A stretch of DNA of 32,461 nucleotides from SAR202 cluster bacterium (GTDB lineage Bacteria; Chloroflexota; Dehalococcoidia; Lucifugimonadales; UBA826): NCBI GenBank assembly GCA_009392815.1, contig VFFS01000066.1, positions 1-32,461 of the forward strand, read 5' to 3'. The translations under genes were made by a program, and so were the position numbers. Positions 1-6,452 of this stretch are shown in pieces. The notes under the pieces were generated by a model. The model ran no database searches. It had not been told where the DNA came from and was given only the letters and a program-made list of their open reading frames with translations. Numbering within the stretch: position 1 is the first letter of the stretch; the number at the start of each line of letters is the position of its first letter.

Positions 1-500
1 TCAACGGGAATTAAATGGTCAACACCCATTACCACAGAATAGGACTTGTAATAGGGGCCCCCATTTGTTGCACAGCTACCCATAGCAATAACCCATTTAG
101 GATCAGGCATTTGTTCATAAAGTAACTTTATGGGATCCGCCATTTTTTTTACTACAGTTCCCGCCACAATCATGACATCAGCTTGACGAGGAGAAGGCCA
201 AGTCACAACTCCAAATCGATCAAGATCATGATGAGACATATGAGTACTAATCATCTCTATCGCGCAACATGCCAACCCGAAAGATAGGGTCCACAGAGAG
301 GATTTACGAGCCAGAGAGAATAATTCATCAGACTTAGCTGTTACAGCATTAGGTAAAACCCTGTTAAACACACTGTCGGGCACATTATTACCCAAATCAG
401 ACTTATATCCCTCACCAATCTCCCCAAAAATTTGATTGGGTCTATTATCAGCGGATGAGCTATCTGACGAGACGGTATTGTCCTCTTCGTTTACCGCCAC
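1..500 (-). CDS. nuoB: NADH-quinone oxidoreductase subunit B (NuoB), 3' end cut by window edge
   Basis: NuoB carries the N2 4Fe-4S cluster at the quinone end of the peripheral arm of complex I. I translated this by hand: it opens with GTG at 500 and stays open to base 1, giving 166 codons. After about 60 variable residues comes the family core [15 protein letters not shown], with the tandem Cys pair that ligates N2, then [22 protein letters not shown], and [10 protein letters not shown] with the third Cys. The fourth Cys motif lies past the left edge. The GTG start overlaps the stop of nuoA by 10 nt, which implies translational coupling; no in-frame ATG occurs before the conserved core, so GTG is the reasonable start. 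The roughly 50-residue polar, Ser/Asn-rich N-terminal extension is longer than in many NuoB proteins. Family call is secure; only the C-terminal part is unseen. Confidence 0.95.
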   Translation of the reverse strand, partial: MAVNEEDNTVSSDSSSADNRPNQIFGEIGEGYKSDLGNNVPDSVFNRVLPNAVTAKSDELFSLARKSSLWTLSFGLACCAIEMISTHMSHHDLDRFGVVTWPSPRQADVMIVAGTVVKKMADPIKLLYEQMPDPKWVIAMGSCATNGGPYYKSYSVVMGVDHLIPV

Positions 501-895
501 TGCAGCACTCCTTTACGCCAACCGTAAATCACCCCAAAGAACAGCACGGCAATAAATACCAACATCTCATAAAAGACTATGGGCACAGACTCCACAAAAA
601 TTAGAGCCCAGGGGAAAAGAAAAACCGCTTCGACGTCAAAAATAATAAAAATAATCGCAAAAACATAATACCTAATCTGTATTTGCGACCAATGGTAGGG
701 TGCAGCGGGTATACCGCACTCGTATGGTGAGTCCTTAGCTTCTGACGGTCGACGTGGAGCAAGAAGTCTCGAGGCGACAAACATTAATAAAATTGCCACC
801 AACCCGACTGCCGCCACCACGAGCACCGCTATCCAATTTAAAACGTAACCTTCTGACAACAAGCCACCCCACATCGCGTCTCGTATCTCAGTCAC
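491..895 (-). CDS. nuoA: NADH-quinone oxidoreductase subunit A (NuoA)
   Basis: Small membrane subunit of complex I, next to the quinone channel. The 134 residues show three hydrophobic helices: about 18-42 ([19 protein letters not shown]), 76-98 ([21 protein letters not shown]) and 104-125. Between the first two is the conserved loop [22 protein letters not shown], and the acidic [12 protein letters not shown] signature is intact. Length is normal for the family. The open frame begins with GTG at 895, which has no clear Shine-Dalgarno; an ATG at 874 (residue 8, MWGGLL) is an alternative start. It is the first gene of a minus-strand nuo operon, with nuoB overlapping its end. The gene is divergent from coxS, and the 279 bp between them holds a palindrome and the coxS promoter. 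Confidence 0.95.
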   Translation of the reverse strand: MTEIRDAMWGGLLSEGYVLNWIAVLVVAAVGLVAILLMFVASRLLAPRRPSEAKDSPYECGIPAAPYHWSQIQIRYYVFAIIFIIFDVEAVFLFPWALIFVESVPIVFYEMLVFIAVLFFGVIYGWRKGVLQWR

Positions 896-972
896 AAAAA
901 ATAGCTACAAAATCTTATCACATATGAAACCCTATTCATTATTAATCTGAAGATAGCCCCTAAGATAGAAGC

Positions 973-989
973 GGTTTGGCATGCAAACC
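973..989. promoter_or_regulatory. Palindrome GGTTTG-N5-CAAACC in the nuoA/coxS divergent intergenic region
   Basis: A perfect 6-bp inverted repeat with a 5-nt centre (GCATG) lies 78 bp upstream of the nuoA start and about 66 bp upstream of the coxS -10 element. Size and symmetry are typical of an operator for a dimeric helix-turn-helix regulator. No regulator gene lies next to it, so the call rests on symmetry and position only. Confidence 0.3.
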
Positions 990-1054
990 ATTTACAAGAT
1001 TTGGTGCCTAATAAAGCGTTCTTCTCCCGAGCGTGGGACTTTTTTCAGCGATAT

Positions 1055-1063
1055 TGTTATAAT
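1055..1063 (+). promoter_or_regulatory. Extended -10 promoter for coxS
   Basis: TGT-TATAAT: a perfect -10 hexamer at 1058-1063 with the TG dinucleotide one base upstream, the extended -10 form that tolerates a poor -35. No good -35 is visible near 1035-1040. Transcription would start near 1070, leaving a leader of about 105 nt before the coxS ATG. Confidence 0.5.
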
Positions 1064-1174
1064 CGCGCCACATTTCAATTATCACCCTAGGCGATACCTA
1101 AATTGCAGAGGATTTCTAGACAATTCCTGCTCTCAGGGATCTCCTAAACGGACTCCAAGCTAGGGAGAATAGAT

Positions 1175-1657
1175 ATGGGCCAATCTGTCACTGTTCCAAT
1201 AACGATTTCTGTGAATGGAAAACAACACTCCGCTGAAGTAGAGCCACGTCTCTTGCTTGCTCAGTTCTTACGAGAAACTTTGAGTATGACTGGAACGCAT
1301 ATCGGGTGTGATACAACAAGCTGTGGAGCCTGCACAGTAATCATCGACGGTAGTTCGGCAAAATCCTGCACAGTACTTGCGGTGCAAGCTAATGGAGCTG
1401 AAGTAACCACTGTTGAGGGTTTGGCAGACGGAGACACCCTTCATCCAATTCAAGAAGGATTTTGGGAGAAACACGGTCTGCAGTGCGGATTCTGTACACC
1501 TGGAATGATGATGTCGGCTGTAGCCCTGCTGAACGACAATCCAGAACCGTCTGAAGAAGAGATTAGGCACGGACTTGCTGGCAACGTGTGTAGATGTACT
1601 GGGTACCACAATATCGTTTTGGCTGTTCAATACGCCGCTGACAAGATGAAGTCCTAA
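1175..1657 (+). CDS. coxS: Molybdenum hydroxylase (CO/xanthine dehydrogenase family) 2Fe-2S small subunit
   Basis: Electron-transfer subunit of CoxSML/XdhABC-type molybdenum enzymes; it passes electrons from the molybdopterin subunit to FAD. The 160 residues contain both expected clusters: a plant-type 2Fe-2S site (C45, C50, C53, C65, in [12 protein letters not shown]) and the family-specific C-terminal 2Fe-2S site (C104, C107, C139, C141, in [11 protein letters not shown] and NVCRCTGY). Length matches CoxS. ATG at 1175 is preceded by TAGGGAG at good spacing. It is followed 52 bp later by the FAD subunit gene, but no large subunit follows. The true substrate depends on the missing large subunit, so activity on CO is not implied: many homologues oxidise purines, aldehydes or N-heterocycles. 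The coxS symbol is used for family only. Confidence 0.93.
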   Translation: MGQSVTVPITISVNGKQHSAEVEPRLLLAQFLRETLSMTGTHIGCDTTSCGACTVIIDGSSAKSCTVLAVQANGAEVTTVEGLADGDTLHPIQEGFWEKHGLQCGFCTPGMMMSAVALLNDNPEPSEEEIRHGLAGNVCRCTGYHNIVLAVQYAADKMKS

Positions 1658-1709
1658 CAGTCTGCATTACCAAAGGTAGCCATAGAAACATATCAATGAG
1701 AGGCAGCAT

Positions 1710-2564
1710 ATGATTCCCGCACCATTCCAGTACCACAAACCCACTTCTGTTGCTGAGGCAGCAGAGCTGCTTAAAAAGCACGGATCAGACGCCAAAATAC
1801 TGGCGGGCGGGCACAGCCTTATTCCGCTGATGAAATTAAGGCTTGCGCAGCCAGAAGTGATAATAGATATCGGGGCTATAGAATCGATGTCATACATACA
1901 GGAGCGAGAAGAAGGTATTGCAATAGGGGGCACAACTCACTACGTTGATATAGCAAATTCTTCAACAGTTCCCAAGGCCCTTTCAGAAGCGGCGGCACAG
2001 GTGGCGGATGTACAGGTACGAAATAGAGGGACTATCGGGGGAAGCCTTGCTCACAGTGACCCAGCTGCTGATCTCCCAGCCGCTCTCGTAGCTCTAAAAG
2101 GTCAGATTATAACTAGTTCTACGAATGAACATCGAACTCTGGAATCCAATGAATTCTTTCAAGATCTGTTCACTACTGCACTACGAGAAGACGAGATTAT
2201 AAGTGAGATATTAGTCCCAGCAGAGTCCGAGGAGACTGGGTCTGCGTACGTGAAATTTGGCAATAAAGCCTCGCATTACGCAGTAGTAGGTGTAGCTGCA
2301 TCAGTGACACTCACTAATGGGAAATGCATTGAAGCCAGTATTGGCGTTACCGGAGCAGGACCCGCGGCATACCAAGCAAGTGAATCGATATCTGAACTGG
2401 TCGGATCCGATCTTGGTGACGGCGCGATTGAGAAAGCATCTGCAAAAGCCGGAGAAGGAGTCGACTTTAACGATGATGTGCATGCATCGGGTGAATACAG
2501 AGCCCATCTCGTTACTGTCTTCGCAGAGCGAGCTATCAGATTGGCAGCCTCGAGAGCTAGCTAA
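1710..2564 (+). CDS. coxM: Molybdenum hydroxylase (CO/xanthine dehydrogenase family) FAD-binding medium subunit
   Basis: Flavoprotein subunit that takes electrons from the 2Fe-2S subunit. The 284 residues carry the two flavin-binding motifs of this family: AGGHSLIP at 32-39 and TIGGSLAHSDPAADLP from 108. The N-terminal half is the PCMH-type FAD domain; from about residue 170 (SAYVKFGNKASHYAVVGVAA) comes the CO dehydrogenase flavoprotein C-terminal domain. Length is normal. It lies 52 bp after coxS and is surely in the same transcript. The ATG at 1710 follows GAGAGGCAGCAT, a usable Shine-Dalgarno. Downstream, at 2611, a new promoter and riboswitch begin, so this transcription unit appears to end as a two-subunit cassette. 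Confidence 0.92.
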   Translation: MIPAPFQYHKPTSVAEAAELLKKHGSDAKILAGGHSLIPLMKLRLAQPEVIIDIGAIESMSYIQEREEGIAIGGTTHYVDIANSSTVPKALSEAAAQVADVQVRNRGTIGGSLAHSDPAADLPAALVALKGQIITSSTNEHRTLESNEFFQDLFTTALREDEIISEILVPAESEETGSAYVKFGNKASHYAVVGVAASVTLTNGKCIEASIGVTGAGPAAYQASESISELVGSDLGDGAIEKASAKAGEGVDFNDDVHASGEYRAHLVTVFAERAIRLAASRAS

Positions 2565-2610
2565 GAAAAAACTTTTTCCAAAAACATTCAATACATCACT
2601 GGACAAGGCG

Positions 2611-2619
2611 TGGTATATT
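2611..2619 (+). promoter_or_regulatory. Extended -10 promoter of the riboswitch unit
   Basis: TGG-TATATT (TG at 2611-2612, hexamer at 2614-2619, five of six bases of consensus). No convincing -35 is present. The predicted start near 2626 falls about 12 nt before the first paired base of the riboswitch, which is where such a promoter should be. Confidence 0.45.
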
Positions 2620-2637
2620 GGTGGCGTAATTAAATAG

Positions 2638-2724
2638 TTCGTCCCGAGTGGCAGGCGAGGCCCCAGTCCTTTGACCCTGTCCGGCAACCTTAACTCTCAA
2701 GGTGCCCCTGGGGAAGAAGACGAG
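2638..2724 (+). ncRNA. S-adenosylmethionine riboswitch aptamer, SAM-IV-like (SAM-I clan)
   Basis: The RNA folds as a SAM-IV-type aptamer. P1 pairs TCGTC 2639-2643 with GACGA 2719-2723. P2 pairs GGCAGG 2650-2655 with CCTGTC 2676-2681 (one wobble), topped by GAGG 2657-2660 with CCTT 2668-2671 and a loop CCCCAGT. P3 pairs ACCTT 2687-2691 with AAGGT 2699-2703. The loop bases CCCCAG 2661-2666 pair perfectly with CTGGGG 2708-2713, giving the 6-bp pseudoknot expected of this clan. The clan core CCGGCAACC ... GGTGCC and the GAGTGGCAG segment match my memory of SAM-IV. SAM binding is inferred from the family. The downstream gene is not a known methionine or SAM gene, so the usual genomic support is absent. 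A SAM-I/IV variant is the main alternative. Confidence 0.78.
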
Positions 2725-2742
2725 GTCCTATATGGACAAAGG

Positions 2743-2759
2743 GTACGGGCTCTCCGTAC
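2743..2759 (+). promoter_or_regulatory. Alternative hairpin that excludes the terminator
   Basis: GTACGG 2743-2748 pairs with CCGTAC 2754-2759 around a GCTCT loop, a perfect 6-bp stem. It uses bases 2749-2759, which the terminator also needs, so it could act as an antiterminator. I do not see how P1 formation switches between the two, so the role is inferred. Confidence 0.45.
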
Positions 2760-2775
2760 ACCGGAGGGCTTTTTT
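2749..2775 (+). terminator. Rho-independent terminator downstream of the riboswitch
   Basis: An 8-bp stem (2749-2756 with 2762-2769; outer bases GC, inner CTCCG/CGGAG, one G-T wobble), a 5-nt loop TACAC, and six T residues at 2770-2775. It sits 25 nt after P1 of the aptamer, the classic position for a transcription-off expression platform. Its 5' arm overlaps the alternative hairpin 2743-2759, so the two structures exclude each other. Confidence 0.85.
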
Positions 2776-2806
2776 ATTGCCCCTCGCTAATTCCCTATAA
2801 CCAGTC

Positions 2807-2827
2807 GGGACATCAAGGAGATGTCCC
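2807..2827 (+). promoter_or_regulatory. Perfect 8-bp hairpin presenting a Shine-Dalgarno in its loop
   Basis: GGGACATC 2807-2814 and GATGTCCC 2820-2827 are perfect complements; the 5-nt loop is AAGGA, the Shine-Dalgarno for the next gene. An ATG at 2821 inside the 3' arm opens a three-codon frame (ATG TCC CAA TAG) that ends 2 nt before the ATG at 2835. The hairpin may regulate translation or be a protein-binding site. Confidence 0.5.
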
Positions 2828-2834
2828 AATAGTT

Positions 2835-3128
2835 ATGGGTAGAAAAAAGAAACTTAAAGATATTATTCACACCGAGACACGTTGGAAAGACCGCATTCCA
2901 GAACGAGATAAATTCCGTACCGCACCTCTTAGAAAATCCCCAAATCTGGATCTTTATCACAGCATATTTTTTATCGCCGAAAAAATAGGTAGCATAGATG
3001 TGGAGTGGGCTTGGGAATTACGGAAAACCCACGGATCCGACTGGATAAAAAGATACGCTGACATATTGGATCCCGGGATACCAATAAGTCTAAACCTCAA
3101 AGTAAAGCCATCTATTGCTTATAATTAA
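2835..3128 (+). CDS. Conserved-looking small basic protein of unknown function under riboswitch control
   Basis: I do not recognise this 97-residue protein. It is rich in Lys/Arg at the start (MGRKKKLKD), has no signal peptide or membrane helix, and contains an aromatic segment LDLYHSIFFIAEKIGSIDVEWAWELRKTHG that looks like two amphipathic helices, then SDWIKRYADILDPG. It has no Cys. The ATG at 2835 is 14 nt after AGGAG; that long spacing includes the hairpin 3' arm and a three-codon frame, so reinitiation is possible. It is the only gene between the SAM-like riboswitch/terminator and the amidase, whose start is 97 bp on. Being the target of a dedicated riboswitch supports it being a real gene. 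A role in methionine or SAM economy would be a guess from context alone. Confidence 0.7.
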   Translation: MGRKKKLKDIIHTETRWKDRIPERDKFRTAPLRKSPNLDLYHSIFFIAEKIGSIDVEWAWELRKTHGSDWIKRYADILDPGIPISLNLKVKPSIAYN

Positions 3129-3225
3129 CATCATCGTTTTCAAGGCTACATATAATCATCAACATAGCCTATTTATTAGATAGATATCAGTGGTTTAAAG
3201 TGTGAATAACACAGAAGGAAGATTA

Positions 3226-4665
3226 ATGACTACTGACGATCAACTTGCATTCACCAACGTAGTTAAACTTCAAGAGCTTTATTGGGGCAAGAAACTATCC
3301 CCTGTAGAAACCACAACCTTATTAATAAACCGAATAGAAAAGCTAAACGGCAAGTTGAATGCTTTCTTAGAATGCTCTTTTGACAATGCTATGGAAAGTG
3401 CTCGTGTTGCAGAGAAAGAAATTTATTCGGGCGTTCACACAGGACTATTGCAAGGTATTCCTATCGGTATCAAGGACCTGGAGCTCACAAAGGATCTAAA
3501 AACTACGTCAGGATCCCTGATACATAAGGACTTCATCCCAGATTCTGATTCCGTAGTAGTTAAAAGAATAAAATCTGCCGGCGCCATTATATTGGGTAAA
3601 ACAAATACTCCAGAATTCGGGTTACTCGGAGAAACAAAAAATCTATTGGGTGACCATTGCCGAAACCCATGGAATAACTCCAAAACTGCTGGAGGATCTA
3701 GTGGGGGTTCTGCCGCTGCTATTGCATCGGGCATGTGTCCTGTGGCAAGCGGATCGGACGGCGGTGGTTCGATCCGGATACCTGCCAGCTTTACTGGAAC
3801 CTACGGAATCAAGCCAACACAAGGCAGAGTTCCTAGACCAAATTTAATCCCACCTATTTCGAGTCACACCTCGCAACCTGGTCCAATGGCACGTTCAGTG
3901 AAAGACTGCGCGTTACTATTCCAAGTAATGGCTGGACACGATTCCAACGATATATTTTCCTTAACTGATAAAGTTCCTAACTTCATCAAAGCGTCAGAAA
4001 AAGGCTCCTCGGTAGGCATCCAAGGCTTAAAAATGGGATGGACACCAGATTTCGGATTTGCAAAAGTAGATCCTCAAATTCTTTCAATCTGTGAAAAGGC
4101 GGCCAGATCCTTTGAATCTCTTGGTTGCAGCGTGGAAAATTCCGATTTCCAGATAGAGGACCCTTTTATGTCATGGTTAACCTTATTCAGCACTGGCAGT
4201 CTTGCCTCAAACGCACAATATTGGCCTGACAGATCTGGGGAAATGACGGACTACGCAAGAGACATATATGGACTGGCCAGTAATTTTACAGCTGCTGATT
4301 TCAGTAGGGGGGTAGCTAATATTCAGACGATAAGAAACGAACTTAACAGGCAATTTGAAGAGTTCGATGTACTTCTTTCACCTACAATGGCTGTCCCACC
4401 TTACGACTGTGGCGAGCCACCAACAATGATTGATGGAAAACACACTGAAGGCTCTTGGGAATGTTTACCTTTCACTTACCCCATTAATTCGGCTGGATAC
4501 CCTGCAGCAAGCATCCCTGCAGGTATGACGAAAGATGGTCTACCCGTTGGGCTCCATATAATTGGAAAATTCGCGGACGAAGAAACCGTAATCAGAGTGT
4601 CAGCTGCTTTTGAAGCAGCATACCCCTGGGCACACTTATATCCCACAGATAAGATAAATTCCTAA
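3226..4665 (+). CDS. Amidase, amidase-signature family
   Basis: Ser-cisSer-Lys hydrolase that cleaves carboxamides. The triad is complete, numbering from the ATG at 3226: K83 in GIPIGIKDLE, cis-Ser S158 in TAGGSSGGSAAAIASG, and nucleophile S182 in GSDGGGSIRIPAS. The 479-residue length is normal for the family. The frame can be opened by a GTG at 3202, but ATG 3226 has GAAGGAAG just upstream and is preferred. No signal peptide, so cytosolic. No glutamyl-tRNA amidotransferase partners (gatB, gatC) are adjacent, and the C-terminal part (GYPAASIPAGMTKDGLPVGLHIIGK) is of the general amidase type, so this is more likely catabolic than GatA. It is followed in the same direction by an MFS exporter and gamma-glutamyltransferase, suggesting amide or peptide-like substrates; the substrate is not known. 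Confidence 0.9.
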   Translation: MTTDDQLAFTNVVKLQELYWGKKLSPVETTTLLINRIEKLNGKLNAFLECSFDNAMESARVAEKEIYSGVHTGLLQGIPIGIKDLELTKDLKTTSGSLIHKDFIPDSDSVVVKRIKSAGAIILGKTNTPEFGLLGETKNLLGDHCRNPWNNSKTAGGSSGGSAAAIASGMCPVASGSDGGGSIRIPASFTGTYGIKPTQGRVPRPNLIPPISSHTSQPGPMARSVKDCALLFQVMAGHDSNDIFSLTDKVPNFIKASEKGSSVGIQGLKMGWTPDFGFAKVDPQILSICEKAARSFESLGCSVENSDFQIEDPFMSWLTLFSTGSLASNAQYWPDRSGEMTDYARDIYGLASNFTAADFSRGVANIQTIRNELNRQFEEFDVLLSPTMAVPPYDCGEPPTMIDGKHTEGSWECLPFTYPINSAGYPAASIPAGMTKDGLPVGLHIIGKFADEETVIRVSAAFEAAYPWAHLYPTDKINS

Positions 4666-4816
4666 CATGACTTTTCACATCTCCCAAATCGCAAGATGAT
4701 TTGATCAATAGTCCATAAAGTACCTAGATCAGTCTCTATTAGAACTAATTTCACTCCGATACTTGATACCTAGTAATAAGGAAGTGAAAAGCCTGTTTTT
4801 TATTTCATGAATTATA

Positions 4817-4822
4817 TATAAT
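4817..4822 (+). promoter_or_regulatory. Possible -10 element upstream of the MFS gene
   Basis: TATAAT inside the AT-rich string ATTATATATAATTAAAA, about 90 bp before the MFS start. The -35 region 17 bp upstream (TGTTTT) is poor. In such AT-rich DNA a chance match is likely; the 245-bp intergenic region 4666-4910 holds nothing else I can support. Confidence 0.25.
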
Positions 4823-4910
4823 TAAAAACCTTTCCTAATTATTAGAAAATATTTTCAATCGATTCAACATTCACTGAAATAGTACAAATCAGGATGCAAT
4901 TAACTAAACA

Positions 4911-6398
4911 TTGTCTAAAATAGCGAATCAGATCAAAGGTTGTTTGAATAGAAGGTACCAACGTAAAACAGACTTTTCAATTCCAGGAATTCCAACTTTA
5001 AGCATACGTAATGTTTCAAAGCCATACAGACCCCGAATCCCCGTAAGACTACACACATTCGACACCTTTAGTTCAATTGACTATCGATATATGTGGCTAG
5101 CTACCGTTATATTTAGTAGTGGATTTTGGCTTCAACAAGTTGTAATTGGGTGGCTAGCTTACGAAGTCACCCAATCCCCTTTGTTAACTAGTGTAATAAT
5201 GTGCCTAGACGCTCTACCAATACTGCTAGGGGCTCCTCTAGGTGGTGTAGTCACAGACCATTTTGATAAGAGAAAATTACTAGCTTTCATATACTGCTAC
5301 CAAGCCATATTACTAACACTATTTGCAATAGTGATCGCAACAGGACAGATAGCCCCTTGGCATTTGTTTGCATTTGTATTCATGATGGGAATCGCTTGGA
5401 CCATTCACGATCCAGCCCGTATGTCATTAATCACATCCATAGTCCCAAAAGAGAAACTAGTGAATGCGTTCGCGTTAAACTCCTTGGCCTTCAGCATTAT
5501 GAGACTAGTGATGCCCGCTCTGGGTGGTTTACTTCTTTCGTCCATAGGAACCTGGACACTACTGTTGTTACAGGCTTGCCTAGTGGTCTCTGCAGGTCTC
5601 ACTATCCAGCTAGTAAAACTTCCCAAACTCAGAACCGACAATAGACCTCCTCTCAAATTGAAATACATTTTTTCAGAATTTCAAGTTGGTCTAAGATTTT
5701 TAAAAACACAGCCAACTCTTATTGGTTTTATGTTGTTAAGCGTTACTATGGTGATAGTCATAGTTCCTTTTGTAAACGGACTTATGCCGGTGTATGCAGC
5801 GGAAATATTTAAAACAGGGCCCAAGGGTCTTGGGCTATTACTCTCCGCAGCTGGATTAGGCTCCCTTATTGGAACCCTAATACTAGCCTCTCAAAGGACA
5901 ATTTCACGTCCAGGAGTTGTTGCATTTATAGCGATAGCAATTCTTTCTTTATTGATGTTTTTATTTTCCATAAACATGAACTATATGACCGCGTTGCTAA
6001 TAGTCATGTTTTTCTCCGGTACTATGATGACCTATTTCTCGGTTGCCGGAGCTACTGTACAAAGTTTACTTCCTGAGAATTTACGGGGACGAATAACCGG
6101 AATCTACATGATGGCATGGGGTCTAATACCGGTAGGAGGACTTGTCGCAGGATTCATTGCGGACACTCTAGGCGCTCCTACTGCCACTAGAATGGGAGCA
6201 GTGTTAGCAATATGCTCTCTACTCACATCATTATTGTTGTTCCGATCCTTGTGGAACTACAGCACCAAAACAATCCAAAAACCTTTTATGCTAAAACCCG
6301 CCTCACAAACTCATCCCAACTCAAAGGCCTATGCACCTCCTTATTCCTTGCCAGAAATGCAAAGGATATCTACATCTGAGGCAGGGGCCGACTCTTAG
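4911..6398 (+). CDS. Major facilitator superfamily transporter (EntS/MFS_3-like)
   Basis: Twelve-helix permease of the single-polypeptide drug/siderophore exporter type. After an unusual basic, cytosolic N-terminal extension of about 55 residues, the MFS core begins with YRYMWLATVIFSSGFWLQQVVIGWLA. The loop 2-3 signature GGVVTDHFDKRKLL (111-124) is motif A-like. The second half repeats it at GLGSLIGTLILAS and LPENLRGRITGIYMMAWGLIPVGGLVAGF. The C-terminal 45 residues are polar. The frame opens with TTG at 4911; the nearest Shine-Dalgarno-like AGGA is 16 nt away, so the start is uncertain and a later non-ATG codon could be used (the first in-frame ATG is at residue 61, inside helix 1). Direction and substrate cannot be read from sequence; neighbours suggest a role with amides or gamma-glutamyl compounds. 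Confidence 0.85.
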   Translation: MSKIANQIKGCLNRRYQRKTDFSIPGIPTLSIRNVSKPYRPRIPVRLHTFDTFSSIDYRYMWLATVIFSSGFWLQQVVIGWLAYEVTQSPLLTSVIMCLDALPILLGAPLGGVVTDHFDKRKLLAFIYCYQAILLTLFAIVIATGQIAPWHLFAFVFMMGIAWTIHDPARMSLITSIVPKEKLVNAFALNSLAFSIMRLVMPALGGLLLSSIGTWTLLLLQACLVVSAGLTIQLVKLPKLRTDNRPPLKLKYIFSEFQVGLRFLKTQPTLIGFMLLSVTMVIVIVPFVNGLMPVYAAEIFKTGPKGLGLLLSAAGLGSLIGTLILASQRTISRPGVVAFIAIAILSLLMFLFSINMNYMTALLIVMFFSGTMMTYFSVAGATVQSLLPENLRGRITGIYMMAWGLIPVGGLVAGFIADTLGAPTATRMGAVLAICSLLTSLLLFRSLWNYSTKTIQKPFMLKPASQTHPNSKAYAPPYSLPEMQRISTSEAGADS

Positions 6399-6411
6399 AA
6401 CTAAGATTCAT

Positions 6412-6436
6412 CGATCTTTAGATCGCTTGTTATAGT
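6412..6436 (+). promoter_or_regulatory. Promoter with palindromic operator for the gamma-glutamyltransferase gene
   Basis: CGATCT-TT-AGATCG at 6412-6425 is a perfect 14-bp palindrome, ending 2 bp before an extended -10 (TGT at 6428-6430, TATAGT at 6431-6436). The palindrome covers the -35 region, where a bound repressor would block polymerase. Predicted start is near 6443, only about 10 nt before the ATG at 6453, so the mRNA would be nearly leaderless. Confidence 0.4.
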
Positions 6437-6452
6437 ATTAGTTCAGCGAAAT

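Noticed and set aside
981-1163. 60-codon frame between nuoA and coxS
   Set aside because: No Shine-Dalgarno, overlaps the palindrome and the coxS promoter, and the peptide resembles no protein; noncoding DNA is the simpler reading.
2317-2637. 106-codon plus-strand frame overlapping the end of coxM
   Set aside because: It is the shifted frame of coxM running into the riboswitch promoter; composition is not protein-like.
3143-3170. Inverted repeat AGGCTA/TAGCCT after the 97-codon gene, possible terminator
   Set aside because: Only 6 bp with a 16-nt loop and no T-run follows; too weak to call.
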